From Bog-113 sp963752695 (GTDB lineage: Bacteria > Acidobacteriota > Terriglobia > Bryobacterales > Bryobacteraceae), in NCBI GenBank assembly GCA_963752695.1, contig CAVVZB010000002.1, positions 992,001-1,056,000 of the forward strand: a stretch of DNA of 64,000 nt, given 5' to 3'. A model generated the notes under the pieces. It worked only from the letters and a program-made list of their open reading frames with translations. It did not search any database and was not told where the DNA came from. Below, piece by piece: positions 1 to 8,693 of the stretch. Every line of letters starts with the position of its first letter. The first letter of the stretch is position 1. The position numbers and the translations under genes were made by a program.

Positions 1-717
1 CTGTTCTCGTCCGATGCATGGAATAACGTAACGTTCACTGCGGGGGAAGTAAGGAATCCTCGGAGAAATCTGCCTCTCTCGCTGGCGATGGGCGTAATTA
101 TCGTTAGTGTTCTGTATATAAGTTGTAACTTCGTATACCTGAACGTCATGACGTTGTCGCAGATTCAACACGCGCCTGAAGATCGCGTGGCGACGGCGAC
201 AGCAGGCGTGATCCTGGGACCGGTCGCGGTGAAACTGATCGCCGGCGCAATTATGGTTTCGACCTTCGGCTGCATCAACGGGCTTATCCTGTCAGGGGCG
301 CGCGTCTACTACACAATGGCGCGCGACGGGCTATTTTTCCAACGGGCGGGGGAACTCAACGCGCGAACGCATACTCCCACTTTTGCCCTTATAATGCAAG
401 GCGCGTGGACCATTCTGTTGACGTTGAGCGGCCAGTACAATGAGTTGCTGGACTATGTTATCTTCGCAGTGCTGTTGTTCTACATTCTAACGATTGTGGG
501 CCTGTTTGTGCTGCGTCGAACCCGGCCGGACATGGAACGTCCATATAAAGCGATCGGGTATCCAGTTCTGCCTGCCCTGTACATACTTAGCGCGGGCGTG
601 ATAGACATACTTCTGTTGTTCTACAAGCCGCGGTTTGCAATTCCGGGGCTCGTGATCGTCCTACTTGGAGTACCTGTTTTTTATCTTTGGCGGAAAAAGG
701 AAGGCATTCCAACATGA
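1..717 (+). CDS. APC-family amino acid permease, C-terminal part
   Basis: The reading frame is open from base 1, so the 5' end lies outside the window. It encodes the last 238 residues of an inner-membrane amino acid permease. Near the cut end is the LAT/SteT-type motif AWNNVTFTAGEVRNPRR. Five to six hydrophobic segments follow, with the typical GARVYYTMARDGLFF loop and an LRRTRPDMERPYKAIGYP segment before the last two helices. Substrate cannot be told. The stop TGA overlaps the ATG of the next permease (ATGA), so the two are probably translated together. A stand-alone start at base 88 is unlikely because conserved sequence lies before it. Confidence 0.88.
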   Translation: MFSSDAWNNVTFTAGEVRNPRRNLPLSLAMGVIIVSVLYISCNFVYLNVMTLSQIQHAPEDRVATATAGVILGPVAVKLIAGAIMVSTFGCINGLILSGARVYYTMARDGLFFQRAGELNARTHTPTFALIMQGAWTILLTLSGQYNELLDYVIFAVLLFYILTIVGLFVLRRTRPDMERPYKAIGYPVLPALYILSAGVIDILLLFYKPRFAIPGLVIVLLGVPVFYLWRKKEGIPT

Positions 718-2303
718 GTCTATTCGCAAAGAAGCCGCTCGGCAGGCTGTTGGCGGAAGCCAATGAGGAAGGTGAGAGCGGCGGATTGCAAAGATCCTTG
801 GGCGTATTTTCATTAACGGCGCTAGGAATTGGCGCGGTCATTGGAGCGGGTATTTTCGTGCTTTCCGGACTGGGCGCTCACTATGCCGGGCCGGGACTTA
901 TGCTTTCGTTTGTACTCTCCGGATTAGGTTGCGCGTTCGCGGGCCTTTGTTACGCGGAGTTCGCGGCCATGATCCCGCTTGCTGGAAGCGCCTATACCTA
1001 TGCCTACGCCACTCTTGGCGAACTCATTGCCTGGATTATCGGTTGGGATCTAACGCTTGAATACGCCATGGGCGCGAGTGCCGTATCGTCGGGCTGGTCG
1101 AACCACTTCATCGAGATGCTACGAATATTTCATCTCCGGCTTCCGCTTTGGCTTGCTTACGATCACTGGACCGGGTTGCGAACGGCGATCGACCAGGTAG
1201 CGCGCCAGCAAACGACAGCCAACTTCCCCGCGTTGCGCCCTGGTTCGCAGGAATTCCTGCAGCATCTCGACGCCGTCAAGAGCGCCCCTTCACCCGACAT
1301 TCTTACCCGCGCGCACCAGTTGTTAGCCGCGCCGCATCTGTTCGGAACCGAGATCGGCATCAACGTGCCAGCGCTATTGATTGCTTTGCTGATTACCGTG
1401 ATTCTGGTTATAGGGATCAAAGAGAGTGCCCGATTTAACTCGACCATCGTGATATTGAAAGTTGCAGTGGTCCTCTTCGTCCTGGGTTTGGGTTCGCAAT
1501 ATATCAACACAGGTAATTGGGGCACCGACTGGCCCTCGTTTGCGCCCTACGGGTTTTCCGGCATCGGAGCGGGAGCAGCGTATATCTTCTTCGCCTATAT
1601 CGGTTTCGACGCGGTATCGACCACGGCGCAGGAGGCCAAGAACCCGCAACGCGACTTGCCTATCGCGATCATCACGTCCCTTGGTGTCTGTACCCTGCTT
1701 TATGTTGGCGTTGCCGCCGTTCTTACCGGGATGGTGCCGTGGAAGGAAGTTAACATCGAAGCGCCGATTGCGCGTGCGTTTCTGGACCGCAATCTGGGAT
1801 GGGCTTCCAACATCATTACACTCGGTGCGCTTGCAGGCCTGACCAGCGTAATGCTAGTCATGTTGCTGGGGCAAACCCGCGTTCTCTATGCCATGGCCAA
1901 AGACGGTCTGCTACCGAACAAGTTCTTCGCGTCTATTCATCCCAAGTTCCATACCCCGTATAAGAACACTATCCTGGTCGGACTACTTGCGGCTGTTGTT
2001 GGAAGTTTAACCCCTATCGACGACATCGGTAAGATGGTGAACATAGGAACGCTGCTGGCGTTTGTCATTGTCTGTATAGCGGTGATGGTGCTTCGGCGGA
2101 CCAATCCCAGCCAGCCTCGGCCGTTCCGGACGCCATGGATGCCGGTGGTTCCTGTCCTGGGAATTCTGTTTAACGGGTACATGATGTACAAGCTCGGATG
2201 GATCAACTGGGCGCGACTGATTATCTGGTTAGCCATCGGTCTTGTCATTTACTTCGCTTATGGACGGAAGCATAGCAACGTGCAGCAGAGTTCGGCGCAG
2301 TGA
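714..2303 (+). CDS. APC-family cationic amino acid transporter-like permease
   Basis: A 529-residue inner-membrane transporter of the CAT/YfnA branch. The N-terminus carries GIGAVIGAGIFVLSG, and later come FFAYIGFDAVSTTAQEAKNP and GQTRVLYAMAKDGLLP, all signatures of this branch. About 12 to 14 membrane segments are visible. A hydrophilic insert of about 70 residues sits at residues 140-215, between early membrane segments, and is longer than in typical relatives. The ATG at 714 overlaps the upstream stop, and the protein from it begins MSLFAKKPLGRLL; an ATG at 687 would add nine unlikely residues. The stop overlaps the purC start (GTGA). Substrate is unproven. Confidence 0.9.
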   Translation: MSLFAKKPLGRLLAEANEEGESGGLQRSLGVFSLTALGIGAVIGAGIFVLSGLGAHYAGPGLMLSFVLSGLGCAFAGLCYAEFAAMIPLAGSAYTYAYATLGELIAWIIGWDLTLEYAMGASAVSSGWSNHFIEMLRIFHLRLPLWLAYDHWTGLRTAIDQVARQQTTANFPALRPGSQEFLQHLDAVKSAPSPDILTRAHQLLAAPHLFGTEIGINVPALLIALLITVILVIGIKESARFNSTIVILKVAVVLFVLGLGSQYINTGNWGTDWPSFAPYGFSGIGAGAAYIFFAYIGFDAVSTTAQEAKNPQRDLPIAIITSLGVCTLLYVGVAAVLTGMVPWKEVNIEAPIARAFLDRNLGWASNIITLGALAGLTSVMLVMLLGQTRVLYAMAKDGLLPNKFFASIHPKFHTPYKNTILVGLLAAVVGSLTPIDDIGKMVNIGTLLAFVIVCIAVMVLRRTNPSQPRPFRTPWMPVVPVLGILFNGYMMYKLGWINWARLIIWLAIGLVIYFAYGRKHSNVQQSSAQ

Positions 2304-3202
2304 GCGCCGCTGAATTACGAACCCTATATCGGACCGACCTGCCGGGCCTTGAACTTATTGCGTCCGGCAAGGTCCGCGATGTGTATCGCGTAGATTCGAC
2401 GACGCTATTATTCGTAGCTACGGACCGGCTTTCGGCCTTCGACGTCATCCTTCCTGACCCGATTCCGCGCAAAGGCGAAGTACTCACCAAGATGTCGATG
2501 TTCTGGTTTGACTGGCTGCGGCCCGTGACTCAGACGCACTTCGTCACTGCCGATTTCGACGAATACCCGGAAGCTTTGAAGGCATATCGGGATCAACTCC
2601 AACGAAGGTCGATGCTGGTCCATAGCGCAGAAATGATCCCGGTGGAATGCGTGGCGCGCGGATACTTGGCCGGATCTGGCTGGAAAGAATATCAAGCGAA
2701 CGGCAGTGTCTGCGGAATACCGCTAAGCGCCGGTTTGCGCGACGGAGATCGTTTGCCCGAACCGATATTCACTCCGGCGACCAAGGCGCAATCCGGCCAC
2801 GATGAGAACGTAACATTTGAGGCAGTTGCGCTGCGGATTGGGACCGAGATGGCCGCCAGACTACGCGACCGGACGCTGACAATTTACAATCGAGCAGCGG
2901 CGTACGCGCTTCAGCGGGGCATTATTCTGGCAGACACGAAATTTGAGTTTGGCTTGATCGATGGGGAACTAGTGCTCTGCGACGAAGTGCTTACGCCAGA
3001 CTCGTCGCGATTCTGGAGTGCGGAATCCTGGAATCCTGGCGGTCCCCAACAGTCCTACGACAAGCAATTCGTGCGCGACTATCTGGAGACGCTCGATTGG
3101 AACAAGCAGCCTCCTGCGCCCCGCTTACCTCCGAACATTATTGAGAAAACTAGCGTAAAGTACGTTGAGGCGTACCGCGCCCTAACGGAGAGATCGCTGT
3201 GA
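2300..3202 (+). CDS. purC: phosphoribosylaminoimidazole-succinocarboxamide synthase (SAICAR synthetase)
   Basis: PurC joins aspartate to CAIR with ATP hydrolysis in de novo purine synthesis, in the cytoplasm. The 300-residue length fits the long, yeast Ade1-like form. Visible motifs are SGKVRDVYR and ATDRLSAFDVILPDPIP near the N-terminus, VECVARGYLAGSGW in the middle, and LADTKFEFG followed by LCDEVLTPDSSRFW toward the C-terminus, the last being the PurC signature around the substrate site. The start is GTG, overlapping the permease stop by four bases, and the stop overlaps the next gene in the same way. No other pur gene lies in the window. Confidence 0.95.
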   Translation: MSAAELRTLYRTDLPGLELIASGKVRDVYRVDSTTLLFVATDRLSAFDVILPDPIPRKGEVLTKMSMFWFDWLRPVTQTHFVTADFDEYPEALKAYRDQLQRRSMLVHSAEMIPVECVARGYLAGSGWKEYQANGSVCGIPLSAGLRDGDRLPEPIFTPATKAQSGHDENVTFEAVALRIGTEMAARLRDRTLTIYNRAAAYALQRGIILADTKFEFGLIDGELVLCDEVLTPDSSRFWSAESWNPGGPQQSYDKQFVRDYLETLDWNKQPPAPRLPPNIIEKTSVKYVEAYRALTERSL

Positions 3203-3777
3203 CTTTTAACTGGTTGGACTTAGCTATTGTAGTCATCCTGTTCGTTTCCATCCTCACGAGTGTGCAGAAAGGGTTCTCGCGAGAGGTTATCGGACTTGTG
3301 GCCGCGTTCATCGGCCTGATCCTTGGGGTCTGGTTCTACGGGACGGCCGGAGCGTGGCTGCAACCCTATGTAAGCTCCAGCAGCGTGGCCAACTTTCTAG
3401 GATTTCTGATCGTCTTCATCGGAGTCATTATTGTTGGTGGGCTTCTCAGCTGGGTAGTTAGCCGCCTGCTCAGAACCGTTGGTTTGAGCTGGATTGATCG
3501 GATGCTGGGAGCCGCGTTTGGAATCGCGCGTGGACTCGTGATGTCGGTGGCCTTAGTGATGATCATGGTGGCGTTCGCGCCGGGCTCAACCGCGGCGACC
3601 CCTCCGTCAGCTGTGGTTAAGAGCCGTCTAGCTCCCTATGTAATTGGTGTGTCTCGAGTCATCACGCAGTTCGCCCCTTACGAGCTCAAGGATGAGTTTC
3701 ACAAGAGGTATGAGCAAGTGAAACGAGCCTGGGATGACAAACACGCCGAACTGCTCCAGGAACATAAGATTCGGTAG
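3199..3777 (+). CDS. CvpA family membrane protein
   Basis: A 192-residue protein with four hydrophobic segments in the first 120 residues, beginning with LDLAIVVILFVSILTSVQKGFSREVI cut short here to its core (residues 6-25), then a polar tail of about 70 residues ending in lysine-rich sequence. The pattern of GFSREVIGL followed by glycine-rich helices matches the CvpA (colicin V production) family, whose members are often found beside purine genes such as purF; here the neighbour is purC. The start is GTG in a GTGA overlap with the purC stop. Molecular role unknown. Confidence 0.8.
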   Translation: MTFNWLDLAIVVILFVSILTSVQKGFSREVIGLVAAFIGLILGVWFYGTAGAWLQPYVSSSSVANFLGFLIVFIGVIIVGGLLSWVVSRLLRTVGLSWIDRMLGAAFGIARGLVMSVALVMIMVAFAPGSTAATPPSAVVKSRLAPYVIGVSRVITQFAPYELKDEFHKRYEQVKRAWDDKHAELLQEHKIR

Positions 3778-3797
3778 TCGCCCGAAAGTCACGCCGA

Positions 3798-4070
3798 ATG
3801 AAGAACAAATTTGAAGAGTTGGTCGAGCATTTAATGGAGAAGGGCTTTTTTCTGGAAGAGGCTGTCGAGATATTGGAGAAGAGCCTTGTGCAGCGAGCAT
3901 TACTCAGCACCGGAGGAAATCAGTCGCAGGCGAGTAAGATGTTGGGGATACACCGCAACACACTGCAAAGAAAAATGATCGGCTTCGGGCTTGATGGAAA
4001 AAATGGTGTGCGCAAGCCGCCTGCGTCGGACCAGGGATCGACCAAACCGGCTAAACGGAAGAGTTCCTAA
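3798..4070 (+). CDS. small Fis-type helix-turn-helix protein
   Basis: A 90-residue basic protein. Residues 15-60 form the Fis-family C-terminal helix-turn-helix, with AVEILEKSLVQRALLSTGGN followed by QSQASKMLGIHRNTLQRKM. This fold is shared by Fis and the DNA-binding end of NtrC-type activators. No receiver or AAA+ domain is present, so it is a stand-alone DNA-binding protein, perhaps nucleoid-associated or a local regulator. The lysine- and serine-rich tail (residues 70-90) could add nonspecific DNA contact. The stop overlaps the ATG of the next gene (TAATG). Target sites cannot be inferred. Confidence 0.8.
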   Translation: MKNKFEELVEHLMEKGFFLEEAVEILEKSLVQRALLSTGGNQSQASKMLGIHRNTLQRKMIGFGLDGKNGVRKPPASDQGSTKPAKRKSS

Positions 4071-4720
4071 TGGCGCTCGTGATTTTTGATTTGGATGGCA
4101 CGATCATCGACTCTCGTTTGGATCTGTCCTATGCGGTCAATGCCACGCGCGCCTTCATGGGCATGCAACCTCTAGATCACGAAACAGTTTTCACCTACGT
4201 CGGGAACGGGGCGGCTGTCTTGATTCAGCGCGCGCTGGGGAATCTAGGATCCGCTGAGAACGTGGACCGCGCCCTGCCATTTTTCCTGGGTTATTACACG
4301 GAGCATAAGCTGGACTATACAGTCTTGTACCCTGGCGTTCAGGAGTCGTTAGACCGGCTGCGCGAGGCGCGGATGCCGATGGCGATACTTACAAACAAGC
4401 CGGTTCGGATTAGTAAAGCAATTGTCGAAGAACTTGGATTAGCCGACCACTTTTTCCAGGTGTATGGTGGCAACAGCTTCGAATTCAAGAAGCCGAATCC
4501 GATCGGTATCACCACCTTGATGGCCGAAGCGAAGACGACCGCCGAAGACACTATCATGGTCGGAGACAGCGGAGTGGATATCCAGACGGCTTCCAATGCG
4601 GGCGTGCGCAGCTGTGGAGTGACCTACGGCTTTCAGCCGGAAACTCTGGTGCAATTCCCGCCGGATATACTAGTGGATCGTTTGGAAGAACTCGTGGAGC
4701 AGCTACTGGTAAACCCGTGA
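4070..4720 (+). CDS. HAD-superfamily phosphatase, phosphoglycolate phosphatase-like
   Basis: A 216-residue cytosolic HAD subfamily IA hydrolase. Motif I is VIFDLDGTIIDS at residues 3-14 with the nucleophile and acid/base aspartates. Motif II is the threonine in AILTNKP, the motif III lysine lies in FKKPNP, and motif IV is MVGDSGVDIQTASNAG. Length and the helical cap between residues 15 and 85 fit phosphoglycolate phosphatase (Gph), which removes 2-phosphoglycolate formed during DNA repair or by Rubisco. Related HAD enzymes such as PpaX or GmhB-like phosphatases cannot be excluded. It lies within the same overlapping operon as the HIT protein. Confidence 0.82.
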   Translation: MALVIFDLDGTIIDSRLDLSYAVNATRAFMGMQPLDHETVFTYVGNGAAVLIQRALGNLGSAENVDRALPFFLGYYTEHKLDYTVLYPGVQESLDRLREARMPMAILTNKPVRISKAIVEELGLADHFFQVYGGNSFEFKKPNPIGITTLMAEAKTTAEDTIMVGDSGVDIQTASNAGVRSCGVTYGFQPETLVQFPPDILVDRLEELVEQLLVNP

Positions 4721-5139
4721 AAAACGACTGCGTTTTCTGTAAAATTGTGGCCGGCGAAATTCAGACCGAGACCATCGCGGAGGATAGGGACACCATGGTG
4801 TTCCTGGATAAAGATCCTATCTTTCCGGGGCATCTCCTCGTTGTACCGCGCGTACATTCAGATACGCTGCTAGACCTTCCTGAAGAGCAACTTGCGCCTT
4901 TCTTACGGCAAGTCCAGCGCGCAGCTAAGGCGGTAGAGATTGGGCTTGGAGCGGAAGGGTCGTTCCTCGCCGTAAATACAAAAGTGAGCCAATCGGTGCC
5001 CCACTTGCACGCACATGTGATGCCTCGCAAGAAAGGCGACGGAATGAAGGGCTTTTTTTGGCCGCGCCGCGACTATGCGGACGAGAATCACCGCCTAGAA
5101 ACCGTGGCGAAGTTGCGGGAAGCCTTCCAGTCTTTGTAA
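4717..5139 (+). CDS. HIT-family nucleotide hydrolase/transferase
   Basis: A 140-residue HIT protein. The catalytic histidine triad is visible as HLHAHVMPR near residue 93, preceded by DPIFPGHLLVVPRVH, which lines the nucleotide pocket. The N-terminus CVFCKIVAGEI is the usual Hint-type opening and may hold one half of a zinc site. HIT enzymes hydrolyse nucleoside phosphoramidates or dinucleoside polyphosphates; the exact substrate is not evident. GTG start, overlapping the HAD gene by four bases. A gap of 13 bases separates it from the lactate permease gene. Confidence 0.88.
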   Translation: MKNDCVFCKIVAGEIQTETIAEDRDTMVFLDKDPIFPGHLLVVPRVHSDTLLDLPEEQLAPFLRQVQRAAKAVEIGLGAEGSFLAVNTKVSQSVPHLHAHVMPRKKGDGMKGFFWPRRDYADENHRLETVAKLREAFQSL

Positions 5140-5152
5140 CAGGACAGCGTGT

Positions 5153-6733
5153 ATGGGTTGGCAGCACCACTACGAACCCACAGGCGCACTCTTTACTTCG
5201 GCACTCGTTGCTGCGCTTCCGATTCTGATCTTACTAGTGTTGCTAGGTGTACTTCGAAAGCCGGCGTGGCTGGCTGCGATGTACGGTCTAATCGTAGCGG
5301 GATTGGTCGCGGTGCTCATTTACCGGATGCCCGTGTCTCTGATGTTGGGGTCAGTAGGGTATGGCGCCGCGTTCGGACTGTTTCCCATTGGTTGGATTGT
5401 CTTCACGGCAATTCTGCTGTTTAACCTAACGGTTGCCACCGGGCAATTCGACATTCTCAAAAGTTCACTAACGTCACTCACCAGCGACAAACAGATGCAG
5501 GCTTTGATGATCGGCTTTGCGCTGGGAGCTTTTCTCGAGGGCGCGGCTGGATTCGGCGCGCCTGTAGCTATTGCGGCGAGCATGTTGACGGCGCTTGGTT
5601 TCGAGCCGTTCTACGCCGCGGGAATCTGTTTGCTTGCCAATACGGCTCCGGTTGCCTTTGGCTCAATCGGAATTCCGCTCACGACTTTGGCCGCCGTCAC
5701 GGGCCTTCCACTTCTCCGGCTAAGCGCCGACGTGGGCCGTATCTGCGCACCCGTGTCGTGCATCTTACCCGCTTACCTGGTTACTGTAATGAGCGGCTGG
5801 AAAGGATTACGCGGCGTTCTTGGCGCGGCACTGGCCTGCGGTGTTGCGTTTGGAGGAACCCAGTTCCTGGTCTCTAACTTCGTGGGCCCCGAACTTACTG
5901 ACATACTGGCGTCCCTCGCTGCGATGGTGACATTGATAGCGGCTGAGCGGCTCTCGGGTCGACCCCGTGTGCCAAGTGGGATCTCTGCTGGCGCCACATG
6001 GAGAGCCTGGTCGCCCTATGCTTTCTTGGTGCTGTTTGTACTGCTCTGGGGAATAAAGCCGATTCAATTGGAACTCCAGCATATGAATCTGGTGTTTCCT
6101 TGGCCCGGCTTGCATAACCGGATCGAGCGCATGCCGCCAGTAGTGGCACAAGCATCACTCTATCCAGCGATCTACACATTCAATTGGTTAGCCGCTTCAG
6201 GTACGGCTTGCCTGTTTGCAGCCGTGGCTTCGGCATTGGCCGTCGGATTGTCCGTCGCCGAATGCGGACGAGTTCTGCAGGCCACGGTAAGGCAACTCTG
6301 GGTTGCCGAGATAACGATTGCGATGGTTCTAGGGCTCGCTTTCCTGATGAACTACTCTGGGGCGACAGCCACGCTTGGGCTCGCATTTGCGTCGACGGGG
6401 GCTGCTTTTCCATTCTTCAGCGCTTTACTCGGATGGCTCGGCGTTTTTCTGACGGGCAGTGACACGTCCGCGAACGCGCTGTTTGGCAATTTGCAAGTAG
6501 TCAGCGCGCAACGGCTCGGCATGAGCCCGGTTCTGATGGCGGCTGCGAATTCCAGCGGTGGGGTGATGGGAAAGATGATCAGCCTTACCAGCATTGCGGT
6601 CGCTACGGCGGCAACAGCGATGAAACCCGGTGAGGAGTCTCGTCTATTCCGTTTTACGCTTCGGCACAGTGTGACCCTGGCCGCGGTCATCGGCCTGATC
6701 ACCCTGCTGTATTCGACTCTTGGTGTTCGTTGA
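5153..6733 (+). CDS. lldP: L-lactate permease (LctP/LldP family)
   Basis: A 526-residue polytopic inner-membrane protein, 12 to 14 hydrophobic segments. The N-terminal MGWQHHYEPTGALFTSALVAALP and the segments FALGAFLEGAAGFGAPVAIAA and GSDTSANALFGNLQ are characteristic of lactate/glycolate permeases that take up L-lactate with protons. The family is usually about 530-560 residues, so it is full length. It closes the + strand operon; a 96-base gap without a clear terminator follows. No lactate dehydrogenase gene lies next to it, so coupling to lactate oxidation would need enzymes elsewhere. Glycolate uptake is possible and would fit the upstream phosphoglycolate-phosphatase-like gene. Confidence 0.87.
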   Translation: MGWQHHYEPTGALFTSALVAALPILILLVLLGVLRKPAWLAAMYGLIVAGLVAVLIYRMPVSLMLGSVGYGAAFGLFPIGWIVFTAILLFNLTVATGQFDILKSSLTSLTSDKQMQALMIGFALGAFLEGAAGFGAPVAIAASMLTALGFEPFYAAGICLLANTAPVAFGSIGIPLTTLAAVTGLPLLRLSADVGRICAPVSCILPAYLVTVMSGWKGLRGVLGAALACGVAFGGTQFLVSNFVGPELTDILASLAAMVTLIAAERLSGRPRVPSGISAGATWRAWSPYAFLVLFVLLWGIKPIQLELQHMNLVFPWPGLHNRIERMPPVVAQASLYPAIYTFNWLAASGTACLFAAVASALAVGLSVAECGRVLQATVRQLWVAEITIAMVLGLAFLMNYSGATATLGLAFASTGAAFPFFSALLGWLGVFLTGSDTSANALFGNLQVVSAQRLGMSPVLMAAANSSGGVMGKMISLTSIAVATAATAMKPGEESRLFRFTLRHSVTLAAVIGLITLLYSTLGVR

Positions 6734-6829
6734 ACTCACAAACCGTTCGACGCCAGTCGTGTAAGGAATGTATGACTTAGTTGAGATTTTTCCCGCGCTC
6801 GCACAACAGTCTATGTAACGCAACACTCC

Positions 6830-7645
6830 ATGCAACTTCCCCCGATCTGGCGGGGACGTGGACCACACGTCTCTGCCAGAAGCCGGCTCGCGCAGTTTCG
6901 CGCGGTCCTGCACACTGCGCAATCCATAGACATCTACCGGGACCGGTTAGCGAAGGCCGGCCTCGTTAATCGAGACGGGATCGCGCGACTTGGCAATGTC
7001 GAGGAAGCGATATACCGCATGGAGCCGATTGCTTTGAACGCATACAACACCCGGTTTTCGAAGCGGCAACCAGCCCGCCGTTATGTGCCTCAGAAGACAG
7101 AGACGAGAAGCGCTTTCCTGCTGCCTTACTCTCAAGCCCGATCTGGCTATAAGAACTATCACGAAATGCTGGACGATGGCGCTGACCTGTACTCGCCCGA
7201 ACGAACCGGCAAAGCGACCGAAGATCTTTACAATCTTGCTCGTGCATTGAACACACCACCAGTGCCCGATCTGAACATTCATCAGGCTTTGGTTGTGTTC
7301 TCAGGGATTGACGCGGGCCTGGTAAGCCAGTCCCAACGCAAGGAGATGTGGGAGCGGTATCAGGTTCCCTTCTTCGAACACTTTTTGGGGATGGACGGAG
7401 CCGTGATCGCCTCTGAGTGCGAAGTGCACGCAGGTTTGCATATTCGCCAGGACACCGCCCTACTGGAGTGTATCGACGGCGAATTGATAATCACATCCCT
7501 CACCGACCGCCAATCCCCCGCCCTGCGTTTACGATCCGGTTTATGCGCGACCATCGATGCCGAGCCTTGTGAATGCGGGCGCTTAGAACCACGTCTGACT
7601 GATCTGGATATTCTGCAAGAAGCTCGCTCGGCTAGAGCCGCGTAG
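6830..7645 (+). CDS. shrunken PaaK-like (adenylate-forming enzyme) protein
   Basis: A 271-residue protein that I do not recognise as a named enzyme. Residues 15-70 resemble the N-terminal helices of phenylacetate-CoA ligase-type enzymes (AVLHTAQSIDIYRDRLAKAG). Residues 145-255 resemble the later half of the family: VVFSGIDAGLVSQSQRKEMW, then ASECEVHAGLHI, GELIITSLTDRQSPALRLRSG and CECGRLEPRL. The ATP-binding P-loop core that normally lies between these parts is missing, so ligase activity is doubtful. It could be a scaffold, carrier or inactive paralogue. lpxD starts 17 bases downstream, hinting at a cell-envelope link. The similarity is read by eye. Confidence 0.6.
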   Translation: MQLPPIWRGRGPHVSARSRLAQFRAVLHTAQSIDIYRDRLAKAGLVNRDGIARLGNVEEAIYRMEPIALNAYNTRFSKRQPARRYVPQKTETRSAFLLPYSQARSGYKNYHEMLDDGADLYSPERTGKATEDLYNLARALNTPPVPDLNIHQALVVFSGIDAGLVSQSQRKEMWERYQVPFFEHFLGMDGAVIASECEVHAGLHIRQDTALLECIDGELIITSLTDRQSPALRLRSGLCATIDAEPCECGRLEPRLTDLDILQEARSARAA

Positions 7646-7661
7646 TACGTTACTCTGGATT

Positions 7662-8693
7662 TTGCATCCAGCCATAACTGTTTCCAGCATCGCCCATTAT
7701 CTGGGCTGCACGTTCACAGGCCCGGGTGACCGTGAAATCACTGGGCTCGCCGGTATGGATCAGGCCGGTTCTAAACACTTAACCTTTCTCGCCAATCCGA
7801 AGTACATTTCCAAACTAAAAGAAACGCGAGCTGCTGCAATCCTAATCGCGGAGCCCGTGGACGGAATTGGTCCGGCCTGTCTCATTTCCAAAAATCCGTA
7901 TTTGGATTTCGCCCGAGCGTTACATCTTTTCTACGAGGCTCCGAAGCCTGTAACGGGAATCCACCCGACTGCGGTGATCGCGGATACCGCAATCATCGGG
8001 GAGGGTGCTTCAATCGGGGCATATTGCGTGATCGGAGAAAATGCTGTCGTGGGTCGTAATGCGGTTCTGCATCCACACGTGGTGGTGTACCAGGGCGTAC
8101 ACATTGGAGATGACTTTCTCGCGCACTCGCATGTGTCGGTTCGGGAATTTTGCCGAATTGGCCACCGCGTGACGTTGCAAAATGGCGTCGTCATCGGCGG
8201 CGACGGGTTTGGCTTTGCCAAGCAGGCGGACGGGACCCATTTCAAGATTTTGCAAACGGGTATCACCGTTATCGAGGACGACGTAGAGGTGCAAACTATA
8301 TCGTCAATTGACCGGGCCACCGTGGGCGAGACAAGGATCAGGCGCGGGGCTAAGATCGACAGCTTAGTGCAGGTCGGCCATGCCTGCGTGGTCGGAGAAG
8401 ACAATGTGATCTGTGCGCAAACGGGTTTGGCTGGAAGTAGTGTCTTGGAGCGGAACGTATTACTCGCTGGGCAGGTAGGGATCTCGGGCCATCTAACCAT
8501 TCACGAGGGGGCCATCGTTTATGCTCAAAGCGGAATCGGCGGCGACGTCGCGGCCGGGTCCGTGGTGAGCGGATCGCCTGCATTTGAACGTGGAACCTGG
8601 CTGCGCGCCATCACCGCGTTCCAAAAACTGCCGGACCTGGTCCGGACAGTCCGCGAGTTCAAGTTCAGGATCGAGAAGCTGGAGCGGAAATGA
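7662..8693 (+). CDS. lpxD: UDP-3-O-acylglucosamine N-acyltransferase
   Basis: LpxD adds the N-linked acyl chain to UDP-3-O-acylglucosamine, the third step of lipid A synthesis, in the cytoplasm. The 343-residue protein has the N-terminal uridine-binding domain (to about residue 100, with FLANPKY), then a left-handed beta helix of hexapeptide repeats from IHPTAVIADTAIIGEG to about residue 300, and a C-terminal helix (LPDLVRTVREFKFRIEKLER). The catalytic histidine is likely that in VQVGHACVVGEDN. The start is TTG with no good Shine-Dalgarno, so a slightly different start is possible. The stop overlaps the next ATG (ATGA). Confidence 0.92.
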   Translation: MHPAITVSSIAHYLGCTFTGPGDREITGLAGMDQAGSKHLTFLANPKYISKLKETRAAAILIAEPVDGIGPACLISKNPYLDFARALHLFYEAPKPVTGIHPTAVIADTAIIGEGASIGAYCVIGENAVVGRNAVLHPHVVVYQGVHIGDDFLAHSHVSVREFCRIGHRVTLQNGVVIGGDGFGFAKQADGTHFKILQTGITVIEDDVEVQTISSIDRATVGETRIRRGAKIDSLVQVGHACVVGEDNVICAQTGLAGSSVLERNVLLAGQVGISGHLTIHEGAIVYAQSGIGGDVAAGSVVSGSPAFERGTWLRAITAFQKLPDLVRTVREFKFRIEKLERK

